Source: Alistipes sp.
GTDB taxonomy: Bacteria; Bacteroidota; Bacteroidia; Bacteroidales; Rikenellaceae
Length of the DNA stretch: 59,006 bases
Assembly: GCA_017555905.1 (NCBI GenBank)
Contig: JAFZFP010000004.1
Location: forward strand, 1-59,006
Direction: 5' to 3'
The notes below the pieces were generated by a model. That model made no database searches. It was not told the DNA's origin and saw only the letters and a list, made by a program, of their open reading frames with translations. Of this stretch, positions 53,843 through 59,006 are shown piece by piece (position 1 is the stretch's first letter; every line of letters starts with the position of its first letter). A program made the translations under genes and the position numbers.

Positions 53843-53885
53843 ATAATATTCTAACAAAGAATGAAATAAATCATTATTTTTAGTA

Positions 53886-55424
53886 TTAGTTATTTGGTCT
53901 GCTATACGTAATTATATGCACGCCTGTATTAAAATTGTGTTCATTTTCACTACGCTCTACTCCATCGTCAAGTTCTACATTTTTATCTTTAATATCAAAT
54001 ACACCAGTTACATAATATCCGTTCGACTTACCATACCAACCAAAATCACAATGTACCATCTCTGACTTATATACAGTGGTTGTCTCACGAATTAGCACGT
54101 CGTCAATATATACCTTCTCTGTAATCTCACGTTTTCTTATTCTGTATCCATCGATATTCCAACTATGACTCCTTTTTAAATTGATGTTATGTACACCATA
54201 TATTATCACCGGACATTTGTTATCAAGCATATTTACGACTGTCTCAAAATCATAATCCTGACGCGCAACATTTGAAAATCCAATTTCCTCTAAGTGAGAT
54301 ATAGCTTTTTTGGGGAACGTAAATGTGCCTTGAGCAAAATACCAACTACCACACTCAACTCCTATAGTTTTGAGCAAACTTGCTCGTTCATCTTTAGCTG
54401 ACTCACTCGCACTATAATTTATTACAACCCAATCAATATTCCTATTATTATAAGTATTAGGAAATCTATGATATATCATTAGTTTTGCTATTGATAATGG
54501 GAAACAACCTGTTGGAGCATTTATCCTTTTTTTATCTTCAATACTATACTTAAGTGGACAATATTTATTAAACGGTGCATATTGGCCCCAATATGCAGTA
54601 CTTCTCATCAATTGAACAACTTCCTTGTCTGTAAACCAACCAGTATCTGTTGTGTATGATACTGGAGGAGTAGGTGTAGGGTCTGGTGCATCCACAGGAT
54701 CACCATCTATAATTGATGGTTTATTATAATCGTTTCCATTTAACAATTGATCCTTTGCATACGATGCGCATAATTGAATAGATAAATCATCAGATGGGCA
54801 CTCATCTCCTGATGGATAAATAATAGTCGCTCCCATTCGTTTATCAGCTTCAAAGTCATAGTCGCCTACAAGAGTATCATTTTCCGTAATATCAAATAGG
54901 TCTATTGTATTTGGATTTATAAGGAATTCGCTAGTACCCGCTAATTCTGGTATAGTAAAATAACCTGGACCCGTCATTGGGTATATATCAACATATACTC
55001 GATCCTCTTCGTAGCTATTTTGAACAACCAAATTCACCGTATTTGCATCCATATTACCCGTATCTGTTACTGCCAAAATAGGTTGCTCAATTCGCTCGTC
55101 ACCCGACAAGATGGCATAACCTTGGTTGTTCTCGAAGTTAGCTACAAAGAGGATATTTTCACAATCGATATTCTCTCCGCTTCGTGTTGTTGGAACATAC
55201 TTTATAGGCGTAATATCACTAACGACACGCACACCCTCAGCACGTGTCTCGTCAAGGGTCACCATAAAATCCTCCAAATTAGCCAATGCTTTCTCGATTG
55301 AGATAGCATACGGATTGGTGGGAACCTCTTCGTGGGCAACGTCTTCTACAGGAACAAAGTCAACATCTTGCTGACAAGCAACTACTGCCATAAGGCATAG
55401 TAGGAAACATAAATACTTTTTCAT
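53886..55424 (-). CDS. C10 (streptopain/SpeB-like) cysteine protease, lipoprotein
   Basis: 512 residues. Lipoprotein signal MKKYLCFLLCLMAVVAC (Cys17). The N-terminal prodomain contains the Spi-type stretch (ENILFVANFENNQGYAILSGDERIEQPILAV). The catalytic domain begins near residue 270; active-site C307 lies in INAPTGCFPLSIAKLM and H420 in SHSWNIDGY, with the downstream aromatic motif CDFGWYGKSNGYY. SpeB-like enzymes are secreted zymogens that cut host or bacterial proteins. It lies in one minus-strand run with DUF3244 upstream (42-base gap) and twin small lipoproteins downstream. The gene is AT-richer than the housekeeping genes. Confidence 0.92.
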   Translation of the reverse strand: MKKYLCFLLCLMAVVACQQDVDFVPVEDVAHEEVPTNPYAISIEKALANLEDFMVTLDETRAEGVRVVSDITPIKYVPTTRSGENIDCENILFVANFENNQGYAILSGDERIEQPILAVTDTGNMDANTVNLVVQNSYEEDRVYVDIYPMTGPGYFTIPELAGTSEFLINPNTIDLFDITENDTLVGDYDFEADKRMGATIIYPSGDECPSDDLSIQLCASYAKDQLLNGNDYNKPSIIDGDPVDAPDPTPTPPVSYTTDTGWFTDKEVVQLMRSTAYWGQYAPFNKYCPLKYSIEDKKRINAPTGCFPLSIAKLMIYHRFPNTYNNRNIDWVVINYSASESAKDERASLLKTIGVECGSWYFAQGTFTFPKKAISHLEEIGFSNVARQDYDFETVVNMLDNKCPVIIYGVHNINLKRSHSWNIDGYRIRKREITEKVYIDDVLIRETTTVYKSEMVHCDFGWYGKSNGYYVTGVFDIKDKNVELDDGVERSENEHNFNTGVHIITYSRPNN

Positions 55425-55466
55425 AGCCTAAAATTTTAAAAGTTAAACTTAGTATTATACCTATAC

Positions 55467-55841
55467 TTATAATATTTCGAAAGTGCCGTAATAATTTTGG
55501 TCGTCGGTCTCAATGGTGATTTCATAAAGGCCAACGCTTCCAACTATGCCAATAGATAATGTATTTAGATTATCTGAACTCTCTATACTCAGTTCACCAC
55601 TTGTAGTGTTTGTTATAGTAATCAGTGCATCCTCAATGTCTAAAGCCGTACTAAAATACAGGACTCCATTCTGATATACTGCAACAATATCTTCCGAGAT
55701 TACTTGGCGTGGTCTAATAGGTGGATTCTTAGGAATTCCTGGTTTAAGTTCGATTATTATCGGATCAGGATTTGGCGATGTTGCGTGCGCCTGAAAAAGC
55801 ATAAAAAAACAAGCCGCACATAAAATAAATAGTCTTTGCAT
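55467..55841 (-). CDS. DUF3244-like small exported protein
   Basis: 124 residues with a Sec signal peptide (MQRLFILCAACFFMLFQAHA). The mature part, about 100 residues, has the DUF3244 pattern: a Pro-rich linker, VYQNGVLYFSTALDIEDALITITNTTSGEL, then GLYEITIETDDQNYYGTFEI, an Ig-like fold. DUF3244 proteins are frequent in Bacteroidales near exported proteases. It is the first gene of the C10 operon. By analogy with small inhibitors encoded beside C10 proteases in streptococci and Bacteroides fragilis it may be a cognate inhibitor or chaperone; that is inference. Confidence 0.75.
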   Translation of the reverse strand: MQRLFILCAACFFMLFQAHATSPNPDPIIIELKPGIPKNPPIRPRQVISEDIVAVYQNGVLYFSTALDIEDALITITNTTSGELSIESSDNLNTLSIGIVGSVGLYEITIETDDQNYYGTFEIL

Positions 55842-55872
55842 TTTGATTATAATTTAGTGTTATCTGTTAGTA

Positions 55873-55880
55873 CAAAGTTA
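55873..55880 (-). promoter_or_regulatory. Promoter -7 box of the DUF3244-C10 operon
   Basis: TAACTTTG on the minus strand, 32 bases before the first ATG. No good -33 box, which suggests dependence on an activator. Confidence 0.5.
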
Positions 55881-55994
55881 GATTAAACATTTTATAGTAA
55901 CTAATATCCAGCTAATAAATAACCTCATCAATGAACTCTGTAAAATCTTATGTATCAGCGACTTACCTTTGGTGGAAGAAAACCATAAAATAAC

Positions 55995-56025
55995 AAACGC
56001 TGTAAATGCTTAATTTACAGCGTTT
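55995..56025 (-). terminator. Terminator of the TPR regulator gene
   Basis: Perfect 13-bp stem AAACGCTGTAAAT (55995-56007) / ATTTACAGCGTTT (56013-56025), about 50 bases past the stop codon at 56075. Confidence 0.8.
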
Positions 56026-56074
56026 TATAAAAAATTGCAGGGAAGAAAATTCCGTAATCGCCTAAAAATCAAGG

Positions 56075-57769
56075 CTAAAGCCTTGCCAAAAACCTTTGTC
56101 GAGAGGGAGCTCCACTATTTTCTATCTTATGCTTTAGTCTATGTTTTGTTTTATACAAACGATTTTTATCAAACGATAAAAGCATACAAATAGAACTTGT
56201 CGAGAAGTTCGCATAATACATACAAATTATGCGATATTCAATCTCAGACATATCTAAAATCTCGCATCGAAGACTCTTCATTATATCGTTATGCAGTTCA
56301 TTGACTAATCTCTCAACTGCTAAGTAGCCATTATCCGACGATGAAAACGTATCGATATAATCATCTATGGACTTAATTATTTCGTTGCGTTTCACGCCCT
56401 TGGTAACATCGCTATAGTAAGCCTCAAGCAATGAATCAATATATTCAAGTTGCTTAGAAAATTGTGTTTGGAGAGCGCGTTGTATCATAGCGAGTTCTCC
56501 ATTCTGTCTCTCTACCCTATCAACAGCATCTATATACTTATCATTTGCAAGAAGCTCACTCTGACGAAGTTGCTCAATAAGATCATTGAGTCGCTCTATC
56601 TTTTTTTCTCTTCTTTGATTCCTATTATAAATTAAGAAAGCTACAACAATGGCTACCAATATAATCACAACAATACCCGTATAGAGACGCCTATGAACAA
56701 TATTAAGTTTCAAATTAGCGTTCTCCACAGAGCTCTCAAGTAAATCAATCTCCGTGTTTAAAACAGGAAGAGACAGTATATCCAAAAAGAGGCTATCCTG
56801 CTGCTCTTTATGCCTTTTAAACCAATAGTTCGAATCCTCTAAAAGACCTATATTCTCATATACCCTGCCCTTGATATACTCCACCTCTTCAAGATAGGTA
56901 TTTTCATACTGATCCGAATTTTCAAGATATTCAAGAGCCAGGCTTCTGTTATTACGCGTAGACTCCACCAACGCCATTAATAAATAATAGTGTGAGTTGT
57001 GAAACTCTAAACACTCATATTTATCGAACAATTTCAGTACATCTGAACACTTTTCATATTTTTCACATCGAATATATAGGTCACATAGACAATGAATCGC
57101 ATTACATAGCAAACCTTTATAATCTTGTTCTACACACTCATCGATTACACCCAATAGTATAGGCTCTGCCTCTTCAAATCTATTCAGCAATAGAAGCATT
57201 TGCGCCTTATCAAAAAGAGCATACTGAAGGTGGTAGTCAAGGTTAGTACACTCATAATACTGCAAGGATCTCGTATATGACTCCAACGCCTCCTCATATA
57301 TTATATTTGCACTATATATATCACCCTTTAATGTCTCTATCAACCCTTTTAATCGATTATTATCAAAGTAGTCAAAATCTTTTTCCGCTTCAAGCAATGC
57401 TAACATAGACTCTGCCATCTCATTACTGGTATACATTACCATAGCGTGTTGATACATCGCTCGCGCTCTTATCTGACTATTCTTATTAGAAATATAATAA
57501 TCGTAGGCAACCCTTGTTAAACTATCATTGTCAATGGGTAATGCCTGGTAGTAATAAGTCTCACTAAGTACAAGACTATAACGAGCCTTACGCGAGGGGC
57601 TGTATAACTTATCGGCATCAATGGTGCGTAGTATGGTTAGGGCAGAGTCGGGGCGCTCGGACATAACAGCCTCGGCAACATCGAGTTTTGAATCAATCTC
57701 TCGACCACCACACGCAACAACAAAGAGTGGCAAGAGCAGTAACACGACGTATTTAGCAAGTCGTTTCAT
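56075..57769 (-). CDS. TPR sensor with TM helix, coiled coil and C-terminal HTH
   Basis: 564 residues from the ATG at 57769; an in-frame TTG is 2 codons upstream. The N-terminus MKRLAKYVVLLLLPLFVVACGG carries a lipobox. Residues about 30-340 are TPR-like helical repeats (YSANIIYEEALESYTRSLQYYECT...). A transmembrane helix follows (TGIVVIILVAIVVAFLIYN, about 365-383), then a cytoplasmic coiled coil and a C-terminal LuxR-like helix-turn-helix: MSEIEYRIICMYYANFSTSSICMLLSFDKNRLYKTKHRL. Bacteroidota use such one-component membrane regulators to sense envelope or nutrient cues. It lies upstream of, and in the same direction as, the C10 operon, separated by a terminator, so it could regulate that operon. 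Confidence 0.78.
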   Translation of the reverse strand: MKRLAKYVVLLLLPLFVVACGGREIDSKLDVAEAVMSERPDSALTILRTIDADKLYSPSRKARYSLVLSETYYYQALPIDNDSLTRVAYDYYISNKNSQIRARAMYQHAMVMYTSNEMAESMLALLEAEKDFDYFDNNRLKGLIETLKGDIYSANIIYEEALESYTRSLQYYECTNLDYHLQYALFDKAQMLLLLNRFEEAEPILLGVIDECVEQDYKGLLCNAIHCLCDLYIRCEKYEKCSDVLKLFDKYECLEFHNSHYYLLMALVESTRNNRSLALEYLENSDQYENTYLEEVEYIKGRVYENIGLLEDSNYWFKRHKEQQDSLFLDILSLPVLNTEIDLLESSVENANLKLNIVHRRLYTGIVVIILVAIVVAFLIYNRNQRREKKIERLNDLIEQLRQSELLANDKYIDAVDRVERQNGELAMIQRALQTQFSKQLEYIDSLLEAYYSDVTKGVKRNEIIKSIDDYIDTFSSSDNGYLAVERLVNELHNDIMKSLRCEILDMSEIEYRIICMYYANFSTSSICMLLSFDKNRLYKTKHRLKHKIENSGAPSRQRFLARL

Positions 57770-57803
57770 CGGCAAATTGGGGTGGAAATAGTCTTTTATT
57801 GGG

Positions 57804-57835
57804 CGAAGTTACTAAATAATAGTTTAATCTCCAAA
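57804..57835 (-). promoter_or_regulatory. Promoter of the TPR regulator
   Basis: TTTG (57832-57835), 20-base spacer, TAACTTCG (57804-57811, one mismatch) on the minus strand, 35 bases before the ATG. Confidence 0.6.
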
Positions 57836-58045
57836 TCGAGAGTTTAACTTTTGAGGATGTAACTTGTTGATAATAATGGCCTGATTTTTACAGAGTTTAA
57901 CACCCTAAAAAATAGTTTCATCGTAGGGCTTATTAAAAGGATATTTCGGAGACAAGCAGAGAAACTATTTATTTATGTTATAGGGCCATAAAAATATATT
58001 ATAGAAATAATCGATATAGTCGTGCTGGGTTATAGAATTTATCTA
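57836..58045. other. Intergenic region between TPR regulator and glutathione peroxidase
   Basis: AT-rich divergent gap. No ORF, RNA gene or repeat is recognised. Confidence 0.5.
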
Positions 58046-58053
58046 TATCTTTG
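58046..58053 (+). promoter_or_regulatory. Promoter -7 box of the glutathione peroxidase gene
   Basis: TATCTTTG, exact match, 52 bases before the ATG at 58105. It overlaps the upstream in-frame TTG, which argues against that codon as the start. Confidence 0.6.
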
Positions 58054-58104
58054 CAACGGAATAGTAATTGCAACAAGACGAATAGATATAAAACAATAGA
58101 GAAT

Positions 58105-58698
58105 ATGGATATAAAAAAGAGGGAGTGCTGTTGCACTCAGCGCAAGACAAAGAGGAGCCTCTACGACTTTGAGATTAAGAATCAGAGCGGTGAGGTGGTA
58201 GATTTGGCTAAGTTCAAGAACAAGGTGGTGCTGGTGGTGAACACGGCGAGCAAGTGTGGTTTCACGCCACAATATGCCGAGCTTGAAAAGTTATACGAAA
58301 ACTACCGCGAGAATGGTTTCGAGATTATAGACATCCCTTGCAACCAGTTTGGTGGTCAGTCGCCCGAAAGCGACGAGGAGACAACAAAATTCTGCCAACT
58401 AAACTACGGAACTACGTTTCCGCAGATGAAGAAGAGCGAGGTGAATGGCCCGACCGAGTTGCCACTCTACACCTGGCTGAAGGCCGAGCAGGGGTTCAAT
58501 GGTTTCGACAAGGGGCATAAGCTCAGCGAGATTCTCGACACTAAGCTACGCGAGGCAAATCCCGACTACGACAAGACCTCGGACATCAAATGGAACTTCA
58601 CGAAGTTCCTCATCAACCGCGACGGCGATGTAGTGGCACGCTTCGAGCCTACGGCAGATATGAAGGCTGTGGAGAGAGCCATAGAGAAGTTGCTATAG
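58105..58698 (+). CDS. Glutathione peroxidase family thiol peroxidase
   Basis: 197 residues. Reduces hydrogen and lipid peroxides; bacterial Cys-type members usually take electrons from thioredoxin. The peroxidatic Cys lies in VVNTASKCGFTPQY; the second signature is DIPCNQFGGQSPES, and the catalytic Trp is in SDIKWNFTKFLINRDGDVVARFEP. No selenocysteine codon is used. The frame is open upstream to a TTG at 58051, but that lies in the promoter; the ATG at 58105 is preferred. The N-terminus MDIKKRECCCTQRKTKRS has a Cys triplet not usual in the family and lacks a hydrophobic signal core. A terminator follows. Confidence 0.92.
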   Translation: MDIKKRECCCTQRKTKRSLYDFEIKNQSGEVVDLAKFKNKVVLVVNTASKCGFTPQYAELEKLYENYRENGFEIIDIPCNQFGGQSPESDEETTKFCQLNYGTTFPQMKKSEVNGPTELPLYTWLKAEQGFNGFDKGHKLSEILDTKLREANPDYDKTSDIKWNFTKFLINRDGDVVARFEPTADMKAVERAIEKLL

Positions 58699-58726
58699 GG
58701 ACAATAATTGATACGACATACGATAG

Positions 58727-58761
58727 AGAGGATGGTGAGTGATTATCGCCATCCTCTTTTA
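58727..58761 (+). terminator. Terminator after glutathione peroxidase
   Basis: AGAGGATGG (58727-58735) / CCATCCTCT (58749-58757), then tttt. Confidence 0.75.
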
Positions 58762-58789
58762 ATTACTAAAAAATGCTATTTTTGGGTAA

Positions 58790-58835
58790 TGATGCAAAAA
58801 AAACAATGGGCTGTCACGCTTGGTGACAGCCCATT
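58790..58835 (-). terminator. Terminator of the GAPDH gene
   Basis: Perfect 13-bp stem AATGGGCTGTCAC (58805-58817) / GTGACAGCCCATT (58823-58835); on the minus strand it runs into TTGTTTTTTTT. Confidence 0.88.
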
Positions 58836-58865
58836 CTATTTGGATAAATCTCAGGGGGCGAGGGA

Positions 58866-59006
58866 TTACTTGTTGTAAGCCTTCATTACTGCGATAAGAT
58901 CCAATACCTTGTTTGAGTAACTTCACTCGTTGTCGTACCAAGAAACAACCTTCATAAAGGTCTCGTTGATAGCGATACCAGCAGTAGCATCAAAGATAGA
59001 GGTGCG
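58866..59006 (-). pseudogene. gapA: Glyceraldehyde-3-phosphate dehydrogenase 3' end with in-frame TGA
   Basis: The last 46 codons of a GAPDH gene; the rest lies beyond the window. Read on the minus strand: RTSIFDATAGIAINETFMKV, then VSWYDNE, TGA, SYSNKVLDLIAVMKAYNK and a normal TAA (58866-58868). The family has WYDNEWGYSNK here, so TGG-GGT has become TGA-AGT: a stop (58923-58925) in place of the conserved Trp and Ser in place of Gly. The frame after the stop is intact and a good terminator follows, so the change is recent or a sequence error. Truncation would remove the C-terminal helix next to the active site. Whether the upstream part is intact, or another gapA copy exists, cannot be seen. 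Confidence 0.85.

Noticed and set aside
58201-58290. Selenocysteine in glutathione peroxidase
   Set aside because: The peroxidatic position is encoded as TGT (cysteine); no TGA or SECIS-like hairpin.
58923-58925. UGA as a reassigned Trp codon
   Set aside because: Every other gene in the window uses TGG for tryptophan, and prfB (RF2) is present and intact.

Overview
The window looks like a chromosomal segment of a gut-type Bacteroidota, order Bacteroidales. Base composition is near 50% G+C over most genes, which fits Rikenellaceae/Alistipes-like genomes better than classical Bacteroides; that placement is inference. The evidence for the phylum is the SusC/SusD pair, many BACON and leucine-rich-repeat lipoproteins, fimbrillins, DUF1573/DUF2723/DUF3244-type genes, and promoters of the Bacteroidota form TTTG, about 20 nt, TAnnTTTG. 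Tryptophan is encoded by TGG throughout, so the code is standard.

Layout. (1) 1-1.6 kb: right edge of an integrated element, with a Rep-like gene followed by the 3' half of a tRNA-Thr(GGU) and two further copies of its 3' end, each copy followed by a terminator hairpin. (2) 1.6-4.4 kb: divergent acyl-CoA synthetase and queG. (3) 4.5-14.9 kb: tight operon DUF2723 glycosyltransferase-like, cysS, prfB, namZ-like, ftsY, rimO. (4) 15.0-17.6 kb: small coiled-coil gene, zapA, a structured-RNA candidate (6S-like) and rny. (5) 18-23.4 kb, minus strand: four-gene fimbrillin operon that includes a 49-codon ORF and a fimbrillin/LRR/BACON/M64-metallopeptidase fusion, preceded by a leader of about 195 nt with an attenuator-like hairpin; upstream lies the initiator tRNA. 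(6) 24.3-41.4 kb: 17-kb SusCD operon with accessory surface lipoproteins, two LRR proteins, a subtilisin-like lipoprotein and DUF1573. (7) 41.4-45.8 kb: two divergently transcribed paralogous BACON lipoproteins sharing a regulatory gap. (8) 46-52.1 kb: B12-dependent ribonucleotide reductase, a TrmH-family methyltransferase, an outer-membrane barrel and glnS. (9) 52.2-57.8 kb, minus strand, visibly AT-richer: a barrel protein, a C10 (streptopain-like) cysteine protease operon with DUF3244 and twin small lipoproteins, and a TPR/TM/HTH sensor-regulator. (10) 58.1-59 kb: glutathione peroxidase and the 3' end of a GAPDH gene that carries an in-frame TGA.

The accessory content is dominated by surface proteolysis. 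Three separate loci each carry a different exported peptidase class: M64 in a fimbrillin operon, S8 in a SusCD operon, and C10 with small partner proteins. The most novel-looking items are the fimbrial-type M64 fusion with its 49-aa companion peptide, the SusCD-LRR-subtilisin operon, the C10 operon and the interrupted gapA.
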